Positions 8,578 to 17,079 are shown, numbered from the stretch's first letter. The stretch: 64,000 nt of DNA from Lysinibacillus antri (GCF_003977595.1 NZ_RYYR01000005.1:62001-126000); one strand, 5' to 3'. A program made the numbers and translations. The notes: a model not told the origin generated them from the sequence alone.

Positions 8578-8682
8578 TTGGCGGGTATTTTGCGAAAGTT
8601 GGCGGATAAACCCAACTTTTTGGCGGGTATTTCGTGAATTTTGGCGGATAAATCCTACTTTTTGGCGGAAATCACCCACCTA
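8578..8682. repeat. 21-bp period array (family B), copy 1
   Basis: Five units begin with TTGGCGG at 8578, 8599, 8620, 8641 and 8662, exactly 21 bp apart. The second half of each unit varies. The array sits between the convergent VanZ-like gene and yqkE, directly after the terminator. Confidence 0.9.
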
Positions 8683-8688
8683 CCACGA

Positions 8689-8931
8689 TTAAAACTTCGA
8701 TCCTTTATCCCCATACTTGTCTAGCAATTCTTCAAAACTCATATTCTTCTCTCGTTGTTTACGTTCAAATGCTAATTTTGCTTGACGTTCTTCCTCTTTT
8801 GCTTGTTCATCAGCTACTAAACTTTGCTTCGCCGCTTTTAGTTTCGCCAATACATCCCCATTTAACTGATCTTTTAATGTAATGGCTTCATCATTTTGTA
8901 CATTTTGATTGGATTGTTTCTTTTTTGCCAT
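8689..8931 (-). CDS. yqkE: YqkE-like small charged protein (DUF3886)
   Basis: 80 residues, almost entirely charged and predicted helical: an N-terminal AKKKQS tail, a long K/E/Q/A helix (about 25-60), and the conserved end motif MSFEELLDKYGDKG. It resembles B. subtilis YqkE and keeps the yqkD-yqkE-yqkF neighbourhood. Function unknown. ATG 8931 is preferred because it matches the family start; GTAGGTGAT lies a few bases upstream. A longer reading to 8973 would add residues unlike the family. Confidence 0.8.
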   Translation of the reverse strand: MAKKKQSNQNVQNDEAITLKDQLNGDVLAKLKAAKQSLVADEQAKEEERQAKLAFERKQREKNMSFEELLDKYGDKGSKF

Positions 8932-9144
8932 AAAATCACCTACTCTAATTATTGTTCGTACATAGTTTATCACGTTTACAAAAAATTCACGAACAACTAC
9001 GCAAAATGAGCATATACTACGAACTTATCGTCTCTTCTTGCGTAATATAGTAATAACTCACGTATAATTACTTTCCTAATATAGCGACACGATGCATAGT
9101 GGTACGCCGAATATTCAATACTATTTAAGAATTGAGGTGTTTTT

Positions 9145-10092
9145 ATGAAACGAAAAAAAGTTTTATGGCTCTCTAGTATTATTACTACCCTTTCTGCCAT
9201 CACGACAGGTTTTGGATTTTTTGTGACCAATCGCTTAATGTATATAAAAAATAAAGATGCAAATTTTATTTATGATCGTGAATTAAAAGCACAACGTTTT
9301 GATGAAAATTGGTACCAAAATTGCAAGAAGGAAGAAATGAGCATCGATTCCCCAAATGGTTATGCCATTAAAGGGATCTTTCTCGAGCCGCTTCAAACAA
9401 AAAATACGATCATCATTTGCCATGGTGTAACTGAAAATAAAATCAATTCTGTCCGCTACGCACGCATGTTTGAACGGTTAGGATTTAACTCTTTTATTTT
9501 CGATCATAGACGGCATGGAGAATCAGGCGGAAAAACAACAAGCTATGGCTATTACGAGAAGTTTGATATTGCAGCGGTGGTTCAAACGGTGAAGTCCATT
9601 GTGGGTGACGACGCGATCATCGGCATTCATGGCGAATCCATGGGTGCGGCCAGTATGATTTTATATGCCGGTTTAATTGAGGATGGTGCCCATTTTTATA
9701 TAGCAGATTGTGGGTTTTCGAATTTTTCAGAGCTCGTTTCGCAAATTGTGAAAAAAGAGACGATTTTACGTACACAAATCCCGATTCATTTAGCAAACCT
9801 ATTTTTAAAAATACGTGATGGTTATTCCATGAAAAGCGTGACACCAAAAGAAGCGGTCCGCAACATTCAATCCCCGATGTTATTTGTTCATAGTATGGAA
9901 GATGATTTTATTTTACCGTACATGACAAAAGAAATGTATGAGGAAAAAAGTGAACCAAAAATGTTAAAGCTCTTCGAAAAAGGTGTCCATGCGCAAAGTT
10001 TCAACCAAAATCCGAACGAATATGAAGAGATCGTGCAACAGTTTTTAGAAAAATATATCTTTGTACAAGAGCTTGAGAAAGAAATATCCTAA
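9145..10092 (+). CDS. yqkD: Alpha/beta hydrolase YqkD, membrane-anchored
   Basis: 315 residues with an N-terminal hydrophobic anchor (about 7-28) and a serine-hydrolase domain. The nucleophile is S165 in GESMGA, the oxyanion-side motif is CHGVTEN (92-98), the acid is probably an Asp in SMEDDFILP, and the His is in KGVHAQSF. The DHRRHGESGGKTTSYG block is typical of YqkD and the BEM46/YhaM-like hydrolases. Substrate unknown; an envelope-associated esterase is likely. GAGGTG precedes the ATG, and a strong terminator follows. Confidence 0.88.
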   Translation: MKRKKVLWLSSIITTLSAITTGFGFFVTNRLMYIKNKDANFIYDRELKAQRFDENWYQNCKKEEMSIDSPNGYAIKGIFLEPLQTKNTIIICHGVTENKINSVRYARMFERLGFNSFIFDHRRHGESGGKTTSYGYYEKFDIAAVVQTVKSIVGDDAIIGIHGESMGAASMILYAGLIEDGAHFYIADCGFSNFSELVSQIVKKETILRTQIPIHLANLFLKIRDGYSMKSVTPKEAVRNIQSPMLFVHSMEDDFILPYMTKEMYEEKSEPKMLKLFEKGVHAQSFNQNPNEYEEIVQQFLEKYIFVQELEKEIS

Positions 10093-10098
10093 ACGACC

Positions 10099-10134
10099 AA
10101 AAGAGCGCTCCTCATTGAAAGGAACGCTCTTTTA
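10099..10134 (+). terminator. Terminator of yqkD
   Basis: AAAAGAGCGCTCC pairs with GGAACGCTCTTTT with one G-U pair, followed by more T. The symmetric A/T flanks could also work from the opposite strand. Confidence 0.9.
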
Positions 10135-10153
10135 TATTTTCGTACAAAAGTAA

Positions 10154-10185
10154 AACAACAGTTCAAGCAAATGAAAACTGTTGTT
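10154..10185 (-). terminator. Terminator of yneF
   Basis: AACAACAGTT and AACTGTTGTT form a perfect 10-bp stem. On the minus strand the stem is followed by TTACTTTT. Confidence 0.75.
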
Positions 10186-10196
10186 CGAGCTTACAA

Positions 10197-10418
10197 TTAT
10201 TTATCTTGAAACTTGTTCATTTGTGCCATCATTTGACGAACTTGCTTCTCAGATGGTTTACGTCCCATTTGAGCCATCATCACACGAATCATTTGTTCAT
10301 TAATAGGTGGGTTTTCTTTTAAATATTTCATCATATATTGACGCGCTAAATAGAAACCTAATGCAACGCCCCCAGCTAGAGCGATAATAACGATCATAAT
10401 CCAAATCCATGTTGCCAA
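10197..10418 (-). CDS. yneF: YneF family small membrane protein (UPF0154)
   Basis: 73 residues: one N-terminal membrane helix, then a conserved cytoplasmic part including [19 protein letters not shown] and a second MMAQMN motif, diagnostic of YneF. Function unknown. I set the start at a TTG (10418) because GGAGGAGG lies 8 bases upstream and the resulting length matches B. subtilis YneF (72). The ATG 15 codons upstream lacks a ribosome binding site. It follows sirA on the same strand, as in B. subtilis. Confidence 0.88.
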   Translation of the reverse strand: MATWIWIMIVIIALAGGVALGFYLARQYMMKYLKENPPINEQMIRVMMAQMGRKPSEKQVRQMMAQMNKFQDK

Positions 10419-10548
10419 TGTGCCTACCTCCTCCACTAAACAATTCCGAGATAAACTCTCCATGAAGGATTATACACTATAAACTTTATGGATACTAGCT
10501 TTTCACATGTTTTTTCTAGTAATGCTTTCTATTTTCGACAAATATTTT

Positions 10549-10977
10549 CTAGTAGGAAGCATGCTTAATTGGTTTTAGCCATCCACACTCAGACTCTTCT
10601 TTATTAAACGCAATAAACGAGTCATTCATCTGACTTAGGGAATGGAATAAATCCAAATCGAGCATTCGCGATCCTTCACATATCGCTTCTATATGATAAG
10701 GAAATACTTTTAATTTTAATCCACCTTTTAATTGGTGTTCAAAATTTAAATACTCTCCTACACAACGTATCGTCGGGAAACTCTTTTTTAAATGTTCATA
10801 GATTGCACTTTGTACCAGACTTCCTTCGATTGGTTCACAGAGATAGCTTAACTGCTTGCTAACAGAGGACTCGAGGGCTTGCTCTTTTGTCGTTACCATT
10901 TCAAGAAGTAATCTTTCTCTACCAAATACAAAAGATTGGTACTGTTTTTTTATATTAAAAATCGAATATTTTCTCAT
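10549..10977 (-). CDS. sirA: Sporulation inhibitor of replication SirA
   Basis: 142 residues. It shows the SirA signature FVFGRERLLLE near the N-terminus and GWLKPIKH at the C-terminus, as in B. subtilis SirA (FGRES, GWLNPVK). SirA is made under Spo0A control and binds DnaA domain I to stop new rounds of replication as sporulation begins. ATG 10977 follows GAGGAGGACGAAAG. The middle of the protein is divergent, but position next to yneF supports the call. In B. subtilis tkt lies immediately upstream; here about 11.8 kb intervene. Confidence 0.82.
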   Translation of the reverse strand: MRKYSIFNIKKQYQSFVFGRERLLLEMVTTKEQALESSVSKQLSYLCEPIEGSLVQSAIYEHLKKSFPTIRCVGEYLNFEHQLKGGLKLKVFPYHIEAICEGSRMLDLDLFHSLSQMNDSFIAFNKEESECGWLKPIKHASY

Positions 10978-11209
10978 CTTTCGTCCTCCTCTCTTTGACA
11001 ACATTATAACGAAAGTATTTTGAATATTTTGTCAAAGGGTGTCACAGCTTCCCTTCTATTTTTGTCAAAATACCGTGAAATGCTAAATTGGAACACTTTG
11101 CCTAGACAAGCTCAGCCTCAAGACCTAGAGAAAAATGCAATTCCAGTCCGTTTTAGGAAATTCGCGTGAAAGGTAACATAAAGGTACAAACGAAAGGAGC
11201 TAGAACAAA

Positions 11210-11563
11210 ATGAAAAAATTTCTTATCTTACTTGCTGGAGGAACTGCAGTACTTGTCGCACTTAGTATGATGGGGCCGCTAATTGGCTTTGCATTCTCAG
11301 CTTTACTTGTATTCGCCGGGATGCACTACTATGTGAAATCAAAATCTACAATTGCAAAAGTACTATGGGTTGCAGTTGGTCTTGTCGGCGTATTCTCAGC
11401 CATTTCAAACATCCCAGCATTAATTGGTCTTGCAGCATTAGTTCTACTGTATGTTCTTTATAAAAAGTGGAACAACGAAGAAGTATCATTTAGCAGTGTG
11501 AAAGTAAAAGAAGAAGATCCATTCACAAACTTTGAAAACGAATGGGCAAAATTGACAAAATAA
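11210..11563 (+). CDS. Small membrane protein heading the Lia/Psp operon (LiaI-like role)
   Basis: 117 residues with three or four short hydrophobic segments rich in Gly and Ala, then a charged cytoplasmic tail (about 85-117). Sequence gives no firm family. Its place directly upstream of a PspA/LiaH gene (12-base gap) is that of LiaI, the membrane anchor for LiaH in B. subtilis, so a similar anchoring job is inferred. AAAGGAGC precedes the ATG. The 230-bp gap upstream presumably contains the LiaR-responsive promoter, but I could not define a site. Confidence 0.7.
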   Translation: MKKFLILLAGGTAVLVALSMMGPLIGFAFSALLVFAGMHYYVKSKSTIAKVLWVAVGLVGVFSAISNIPALIGLAALVLLYVLYKKWNNEEVSFSSVKVKEEDPFTNFENEWAKLTK

Positions 11564-11575
11564 GGAGAGAATAAA

Positions 11576-12214
11576 ATGAGTTTATTAAAAAGATTTAAGT
11601 ACACAATTGAGGCAGATTTACACGAAATGTTTGATAAAAAGGAACGTAAAAATCCAATCGCGATGCTAAACCAATATATCCGTGAAGCAGAAAAACAAAC
11701 AGAGCAAACAGGCAAATTACTTCAACGCCAAGCTCAACTAAAAGAGCAGTTACAAAGTGAATTAAAAGAAACAACGGAAATGCTTGAAAAACGCACGAAC
11801 CAGCTTCAATTAGCACAAGCAAATAAAGAAGAAGATTTAATTTTGTTTGCTACACAAGAGGTAGAAGCATACCAAACTCGTCAATTCACTTTAGTAACAA
11901 GTCTTGAGCAGGCTACAGAAGAATTTATCTCTCTTGAACGTAAATTCGAAACAATGAAACACAAAATTAAAGATATGAAAGTACGCCAATTACAGCTAAT
12001 GGGCAAAGAAAACGTAACGCGTGCTCACCACAAAATGGATCACGTGTTAAAATCAAACGAAGAAACAGATTTTAATGATCTATCGTCTTACATCGATAAC
12101 TTAGCTAACAATATCGAAAAAGATTACGAACGTACACAACTTGAAGCACGTTTAGCGCAACTAGAGAAAACTGCAGTAGTGACACCAGCACTTGAATTAA
12201 AAGAACAAAACTAA
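11576..12214 (+). CDS. liaH: PspA/IM30 family protein (LiaH-like)
   Basis: 212 residues, nearly all predicted coiled coil, as in PspA, Vipp1 and LiaH. The N-terminal amphipathic part begins MSLLKRFKYTIEADLHEMFDKKE, followed by the conserved NPIAMLNQYIREAEKQT. These proteins oligomerise on the inner face of damaged membranes and are induced by cell-wall antibiotics through LiaRS. AAGGAGAG precedes the ATG. Genes for LiaF, LiaS and LiaR follow on the same strand, which supports the envelope-stress role. The symbol follows that context. Confidence 0.88.
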   Translation: MSLLKRFKYTIEADLHEMFDKKERKNPIAMLNQYIREAEKQTEQTGKLLQRQAQLKEQLQSELKETTEMLEKRTNQLQLAQANKEEDLILFATQEVEAYQTRQFTLVTSLEQATEEFISLERKFETMKHKIKDMKVRQLQLMGKENVTRAHHKMDHVLKSNEETDFNDLSSYIDNLANNIEKDYERTQLEARLAQLEKTAVVTPALELKEQN

Positions 12215-12247
12215 TTCGAACAAGAACATGATATAATTACCAGTAAC

Positions 12248-12275
12248 AGGAGAAGGCATCTAGTAGTCTTCTCCT
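12248..12275 (+). other. Stem-loop between liaH and liaF
   Basis: AGGAGAAG (12248-12255) pairs with CTTCTCCT (12268-12275) around a 12-base loop. No T-run follows, so it is better seen as an RNA processing or stability element that could separate abundant liaH mRNA from liaFSR. That role is inferred. Confidence 0.5.
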
Positions 12276-12331
12276 AAGATGTGTCTAAAGGAAAAAATTG
12301 CCCAATACTAGCACAAAAAGGAGGAACCATT

Positions 12332-13015
12332 GTGAGCAGATTTAGCACGGACCAACTGACGTTTATTTCAATTATTGTGCTATTAATTGTGTTCGTCGAG
12401 CTGACAATTTTTAATAATGGCGGTGCCTTTTTACTGATCATCGGGGCACTCCTCATCTACTATAGTTTTTCTAAAAATAAGAGAAGCTTTTTCTGGGTCG
12501 GTTGCTTCTTCCTATTTATGGCGGTCTTAACGGTTTGGAGTTTACGCCTATTAATTGTCGGCGTACTCATTTACCTTCTATATAAACATGCAACAAAGGA
12601 ACCAAAAATTGTCGTTGTAGATACGAATGATTTCCAAGTAAAATCCATTGAAAACAACCAACTCATTGGAACAACTTCTGTACCTATTGAAAACTACAAA
12701 TGGCAAGACGTTCAAATCCAACGTTTTCTTGGAGATATTACAATCGACACGACAGAAACGATCTTACCTGCTGGAACTTCTGTCATTTCCATTCGCCAAT
12801 CGATTGGTAAAGTAATGGTTGTCGTTCCTTATGAGGTACCATTCCGGTTACAATTTTCAACAATTTTAGGTGAAGCAAAACTACTTCGCAAATCTTCAAA
12901 ACGTTTGATTAATGAGCAAATCGTATTTGAAGATGGTAATCCGGAAGAAGCAAAACGAAAACTAGTCATTCATGTAGCAACATGGCTTGGCGATGTGGAG
13001 GTGATTCGGAAATGA
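12332..13015 (+). CDS. liaF: LiaF-type cell wall-active antibiotic response protein
   Basis: 227 residues with about four N-terminal membrane helices (within 1-95) and a soluble beta-rich C-terminal domain matching the LiaF family (FLGDITIDTTETILPAGTS, then ISIRQSIGKVMVVVPYEV). LiaF holds the LiaS kinase inactive without envelope stress. GTG 12332 is the likely start: AAAGGAGG lies 7 bases upstream, while the ATG 17 codons earlier has no such site. It overlaps liaS by 4 bases (ATGA). Confidence 0.88.
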   Translation: MSRFSTDQLTFISIIVLLIVFVELTIFNNGGAFLLIIGALLIYYSFSKNKRSFFWVGCFFLFMAVLTVWSLRLLIVGVLIYLLYKHATKEPKIVVVDTNDFQVKSIENNQLIGTTSVPIENYKWQDVQIQRFLGDITIDTTETILPAGTSVISIRQSIGKVMVVVPYEVPFRLQFSTILGEAKLLRKSSKRLINEQIVFEDGNPEEAKRKLVIHVATWLGDVEVIRK

Positions 13016-14058
13016 TATCATTTATATTTCGTACCATCACCCTCGTATTTATACTAAGTGGAATGGCGTTTAGTTTCCTCTTTTTAATTTTAGGTGAACC
13101 AACTGAAGAAAATTGGCGTCTTTTATGGGAACAGGATGTACAGGAAATCCCTCTTATTGCCATTATGTATTTTGTTATTGGTGCGATTAGTTTACTCGTT
13201 AGCATTTGGATGAGTTTTATCGCCAAAACAAGAGAAAATGCTGCTACTCGTTATGTTAAGCAAGTGGTGGACCCAGATTTCACGTTAAAGAAAAATAATA
13301 TTTCCCGCGCACTAAAAAAGGCCTTACTTCAAGCGAACGAATTAATTGAAACGCAACGGAAAAGTTTACAACGGTTAACAAATGAAAAAGCGGAAGCCAA
13401 TGACAAAATCATTCAAGAACGAATCATCGCCGAACGCCAAAGACTCGCTCGTGAACTTCATGACTCGGTATCCCAACAACTATTTGCAGCGTCTATGTTG
13501 TTATCAGCGGTCACAGAACAAGAGGATGAGTTGGGTTCCTCTAAAAAGACATTGCAACAAGTAGAAAAAATCGTCCAACAAGCCCAATTGGAAATGCGTG
13601 CACTACTATTACATTTACGACCAATTGCTTTACGAAACAATACGTTAGCACAAGGATTAACCGAACTCATCGTCGAGCTGCAACAAAAAGTCTATTTCCA
13701 TATTGAGTATCAAATCGAGGAAATTGAATTGTCCAAAGCCGAGGAAGATCACCTGTTCCGTATTGCACAAGAAGCATTATCCAATACCCTCCGTCACGCA
13801 AAAGCATCTGAGGTAGAATTGCTGTTAGTAGCCCGTGACAACATCGGCATCTTGCGCATCCAGGATAACGGTCAAGGTTTTAACATCGAAGAAGATAAAT
13901 CTACTTCTTACGGCTTACGCAACATCGCCGAACGCGCAGTTGAAATCGGCTGCACGTACAAAATTGTCTCCGTACCAGATGTTGGAACCATTGTGGAGGT
14001 AAAGGTGCCGCTTGGGGAGAAAGAGATTTTAGCTGAGGCAGAGCAGGAAAAGGAATAA
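13012..14058 (+). CDS. liaS: LiaS-type sensor histidine kinase
   Basis: 348 residues: two membrane helices (about 5-25 and 45-65) with a short outside loop (intramembrane-sensing type), a linker, a HisKA_3 dimerisation domain with phosphoacceptor H150 (ARELHDSVSQQ), and a HATPase domain with N box (EALSNTLRHAKA) and G box (IQDNGQGF). It senses cell-envelope stress with LiaF and phosphorylates LiaR. ATG 13012 has GGAGGTGATTCGG upstream. Unusually, liaR does not follow directly: a 21-bp repeat array fills the 164-bp gap. Confidence 0.9.
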   Translation: MISFIFRTITLVFILSGMAFSFLFLILGEPTEENWRLLWEQDVQEIPLIAIMYFVIGAISLLVSIWMSFIAKTRENAATRYVKQVVDPDFTLKKNNISRALKKALLQANELIETQRKSLQRLTNEKAEANDKIIQERIIAERQRLARELHDSVSQQLFAASMLLSAVTEQEDELGSSKKTLQQVEKIVQQAQLEMRALLLHLRPIALRNNTLAQGLTELIVELQQKVYFHIEYQIEEIELSKAEEDHLFRIAQEALSNTLRHAKASEVELLLVARDNIGILRIQDNGQGFNIEEDKSTSYGLRNIAERAVEIGCTYKIVSVPDVGTIVEVKVPLGEKEILAEAEQEKE

Positions 14059-14079
14059 ATTTTAATGAATCACTGGAGT

Positions 14080-14184
14080 TTGGCGGGATTTTTTTAATTT
14101 TTGGCGGGATTAATCTGAAATTTAGCGGGATTTTCCTAACTTTTGGCGGAATACATTGGAAATTTGGCGGGATTAATTTAAATA
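14080..14184. repeat. 21-bp period array (family B), copy 2, between liaS and liaR
   Basis: Five units begin with TTGGCGG (once TTAGCGG) at 14080, 14101, 14122, 14143 and 14164, exactly 21 bp apart. The array lies inside what is normally a tight operon. Confidence 0.92.
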
Positions 14185-14222
14185 CTTTTATATAAGATTA
14201 AACATTTGAATGAGGTGACGTT

Positions 14223-14855
14223 GTGATAAACATTTTGATTGCAGATGATCATGAAATGGTGCGAATCGGGGTATCTGCTTATTTGTCTGCACAGCCAGAT
14301 ATGACCGTTGTCGGGGAAGCTGAAAACGGTGCGCAAGCGGTCGAACTAGCTCTCCAATTAAAACCAACAATTATTTTGATGGACAATGTAATGCCCGTCA
14401 TGACCGGTGCTGAAGCGACTGCTGAAATTATTAAGCAATGGCCAGAAGCACGAATAATGATGGTGACAAGTTTCCTAGATGACGATAAAGTGTACCCAGC
14501 ATTAGAAGCAGGCGTAGTTAGCTACATATTAAAAACATCAAATGCCAAACAAATTGCCGATGCGATTCGAAAAACAGTAACCGGCCAACCAGTATTAGAG
14601 CCAGAAGTTACGACAAAAATGATTTCAAGAATGCGAAGTGCTGCCTCCTCCCCTCTTCACGAGCAATTAACGGAAAGAGAAATGGAAATCCTTTTACTAG
14701 TCGCTCAAGGGAAAACAAACCAAGACATCGCGGACGAATTATTCATTGCACTAAAAACAGTCAAAACCCACGTAAGCAACATTTTATCAAAATTAGAAGT
14801 ACAAGATCGTACACAAGCTGTTGTGTATGCGTTCCAAAATGGTCTAGTTAAATAA
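14223..14855 (+). CDS. liaR: LiaR-type response regulator (NarL/FixJ family)
   Basis: 210 residues: receiver domain with acidic D8-D9, phosphoacceptor D54 (ILMDNVMP) and the switch-region threonine and lysine (MMVTS, ILKTS), then a LuxR-type helix-turn-helix (about 145-205; [25 protein letters not shown] region). The GTG start at 14223 follows TGAGGTGACGTT. It is the DNA-binding partner of the upstream LiaS and is expected to activate the operon at 11210. A strong terminator follows. It may have its own promoter in the repeat-containing gap. Confidence 0.9.
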   Translation: MINILIADDHEMVRIGVSAYLSAQPDMTVVGEAENGAQAVELALQLKPTIILMDNVMPVMTGAEATAEIIKQWPEARIMMVTSFLDDDKVYPALEAGVVSYILKTSNAKQIADAIRKTVTGQPVLEPEVTTKMISRMRSAASSPLHEQLTEREMEILLLVAQGKTNQDIADELFIALKTVKTHVSNILSKLEVQDRTQAVVYAFQNGLVK

Positions 14856-14869
14856 GGCACACAAAAATT

Positions 14870-14909
14870 ACGGGCATTCACGTTCCTCCACATGAATACC
14901 CGTTTTATT
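14870..14909 (+). terminator. Terminator of liaR
   Basis: ACGGGCATTCA pairs with TGAATACCCGT (one mismatch), followed by TTTTATTT. Confidence 0.9.
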
Positions 14910-14967
14910 TATCTTCTATAAGTGGGAGAGGAGTGTCTAAAAAGTAACCTTTTCAGTAGAGGTTCAA

Positions 14968-14996
14968 GCCCCGGCGGATGTCACAGATTTCGTAAA
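14968..14996. repeat. 29-bp dispersed repeat, copy 1
   Basis: A 29-base segment beginning GCCCCGGCGGATGTC and ending ATTTCGTAAA is identical to 18234-18262. Preceding bases (from about 14909) look like a degraded version of the inverted repeat beside the second copy. Its G+C content stands out from the flanks. Confidence 0.8.
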
Positions 14997-15007
14997 AGCG
15001 TAATGGA

Positions 15008-16690
15008 TTAAACTTTGAAATGCCTTACTTCTGTTTGAAGTCGTTCTGCTAAATTTGCTAAAGAACTTGCATTAGTAGAAATGTCCTCATTAGCTGCCAC
15101 TTGTTCCTCTGTTGCCCCACTCGTATTAGCTGCTAAAATAACTGCATTATTCGCAAGTGATTGAACTTGAACGACACTTTCCTTAACATTATCAGTCATC
15201 GCTTGAATTTGTTCAATTGCAGCTGATACAGATTCTACTCTAATCACCACATCTCCAACACTCGTTTCGATTTCATTAAATACATCCAAAGATTCATTTG
15301 TTTTACATAATCCTTGTTCTACCTTATCGCCACCAATAGAAATTGTCTTTACCGCTTCACTACTTGCATTTTGAATTTGTTGTACCATTGCTGTAATTTC
15401 TATAGCAGAGTTTTTTGATTGCTCTGCTAATTTACGAACCTCATCCGCAACAACAGCAAACCCTTTGCCATAGTCTCCTGCACGAGCCGCCTCAATTGCT
15501 GCATTTAATGCAAGTAAATTCGTTTGGTCAGAGATATCTGTTATGAGTGATGTAATAGTTTGTATTTCATTGGACTGCTTTTCTACATTTTTTATAATCG
15601 CTGTTGTTTCATGGAAAGTATTATGGATTGTATTCATATGATTGGCAACATCTGTTACAACAGAAGAACCGGTTTGAACTAGCTTTTGTACTCCATCTGT
15701 CGAACGTAGCATTAACTCATTGTCTGAGGAAATTTGTGAAACCCCGTCATTTAATTCTGTTATTGCTTGAACAGATGAATTCATCAAACTGGATTGTTGA
15801 TTACTAGTTAACATTTGTTGTTCTGCGGAAGTTGACACCACTTGAGCAGAAGCTAATGTTTCTTGAGTACTAGCTGATAACTGTTCTGCATTCGCTGCGA
15901 TTTGTATTGAAGATTCACGCACACTCGTTACTACATTTCGAATATCTAATAACATTTTGTTAAATGTTTCGGCCATTTTTCCAATCTCATCATTATTTTT
16001 TATTTTAATAGGATCGGTTAATAAGTTTCCATTGGCTACTTCTTCAAGGGCCGTTGTTACTCTAATAATCGGTTTAGAAATTACCCTGCTAATTAATGTA
16101 GAAATAATTATTCCTAAAATAATACTAAAAATCGTTACGCTAATAATGATCGTGATGGCAGTAGATTGATAAGAATCTAATTTTTTTTGCGCCTGGGCAA
16201 TTTTCTCTTCATGAATTTGTTCTAATTCATTCAATATGCTAATTATGTTTTCATTTTGTAGTTTTGATTCTACAAAAGTAGCTTCATTTAGTCGTCCCAT
16301 TTGTATTTGTTGAATGAGTTTATTATTCGTTGCAATATAATTTTCAGAATTAACTTTTAACTCTTCATATAACTTAGCTGATTGTTCATCAGTTCCGATC
16401 TCAATGTCATTTTCAGCAGTAGTAATGCCATTTTTAACTTCTGTATCAATTATGCTTAATAAATCAGGATCTTTAAATGATACATACTCTAAAAGTGTTG
16501 CTGCTATTATTCTTTGACTATTTTCTATTTCTGTTATGTGAGATATTTTTTGCATATCAACTTCTAATATATCTTTATATCGATTTGTTAAATCAAAAAG
16601 GCCTATTATAGCTAAACTACTTGCTACGATAAGCAAAAAGAGTAGCGAAGCAAAACCAATCCACATTTTTCTCTTTATAGAAAACCGCAT
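15008..16690 (-). CDS. Methyl-accepting chemotaxis protein
   Basis: 560 residues: membrane helix 1 (about 10-32), an extracytoplasmic four-helix-type sensor (about 33-175), membrane helix 2 (about 176-200), HAMP domain, and a signalling domain with the conserved hairpin tip around the motif [20 protein letters not shown], followed by [20 protein letters not shown]. It feeds chemotaxis (or pilus-motility) signalling through CheA/CheW. The ligand is unknown. It is a stand-alone gene read from its own upstream region. GGTGGTGC precedes the ATG. Confidence 0.93.
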   Translation of the reverse strand: MRFSIKRKMWIGFASLLFLLIVASSLAIIGLFDLTNRYKDILEVDMQKISHITEIENSQRIIAATLLEYVSFKDPDLLSIIDTEVKNGITTAENDIEIGTDEQSAKLYEELKVNSENYIATNNKLIQQIQMGRLNEATFVESKLQNENIISILNELEQIHEEKIAQAQKKLDSYQSTAITIIISVTIFSIILGIIISTLISRVISKPIIRVTTALEEVANGNLLTDPIKIKNNDEIGKMAETFNKMLLDIRNVVTSVRESSIQIAANAEQLSASTQETLASAQVVSTSAEQQMLTSNQQSSLMNSSVQAITELNDGVSQISSDNELMLRSTDGVQKLVQTGSSVVTDVANHMNTIHNTFHETTAIIKNVEKQSNEIQTITSLITDISDQTNLLALNAAIEAARAGDYGKGFAVVADEVRKLAEQSKNSAIEITAMVQQIQNASSEAVKTISIGGDKVEQGLCKTNESLDVFNEIETSVGDVVIRVESVSAAIEQIQAMTDNVKESVVQVQSLANNAVILAANTSGATEEQVAANEDISTNASSLANLAERLQTEVRHFKV

Positions 16691-16804
16691 AAATGCACCA
16701 CCTTTGTACTATATTTACAATTTATCGTACCTATTTACAGGCAATATAGACAAGGGCAAATTAGCATATAATAAAAATTTAGAAATTATGAATAAGTGAC
16801 AATT

Positions 16805-16924
16805 ATGCGACTTAAGAGAGATATATTCGTTAAAAACCGACAATATTATGTGTTTTACCATTCCCTACACATGAGTGAGGATCAAATTCAGGTAGTTGTC
16901 TATACGTTTCAAAACGACTTGTAA
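16805..16924 (+). CDS. Possible 39-residue small protein
   Basis: A 39-codon frame (starts MRLKRDIFVKNRQYY, ends TFQNDL) sits in the 427-bp gap between the chemoreceptor and adhA. Support: it is followed six bases later by a terminator-like hairpin that has no other obvious client, and its composition is protein-like (aromatic, charged, alternating hydrophobics). Against: only a weak AAGTGAC ribosome binding site and no family recognised. The other parts of this gap hold the adhA promoter region. Confidence 0.35.
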   Translation: MRLKRDIFVKNRQYYVFYHSLHMSEDQIQVVVYTFQNDL

Positions 16925-16929
16925 AATAC

Positions 16930-16966
16930 AAAGTACATTGGATATTTTTTCTGATGTACTTTTTTC
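16930..16966 (+). terminator. Terminator-like hairpin upstream of adhA
   Basis: AAAGTACAT (16930-16938) pairs with ATGTACTTT (16954-16962), then TTT. It would end transcription of the small frame at 16805 or insulate adhA from upstream reading. Confidence 0.65.
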
Positions 16967-17014
16967 TAGCTTAATAAACATTTTTTTGTTCTATGTAGAC
17001 AAAATTTCGGCCCT

Positions 17015-17028
17015 TTACAATCTTGTAA
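17015..17028 (+). promoter_or_regulatory. Inverted repeat, possible activator site
   Basis: TTACAA-TC-TTGTAA is a perfect dyad centred about 70 bp upstream of the expected adhA transcription start. That is close for an NtrC-type enhancer but within the range seen. Assignment to the regulator at 21358 is inference. Confidence 0.4.
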
Positions 17029-17062
17029 TCTCTTAAAATCCTATTCTTTACACATTTAGTCT

Positions 17063-17079
17063 TTGGCATGCTTTTTGCT
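17063..17079 (+). promoter_or_regulatory. Sigma-54 (SigL) promoter of adhA
   Basis: TTGGCATG followed by CTTT and TTGCT. The -24 GG (17065-17066) and -12 GC (17077-17078) have exactly the required 12-bp offset, and the match to TTGGCACG-N4-TTGCA is near-complete. It lies 40 bases before the adhA start. A sigma-54 activator gene is in the same locus. Confidence 0.85.

Noticed and set aside
14080-14184. Possible CRISPR array
   Set aside because: Cores of about 10 bp with 11-bp spacers are far too short for CRISPR repeats and spacers, units do not form repeat hairpins, and no cas gene is near.
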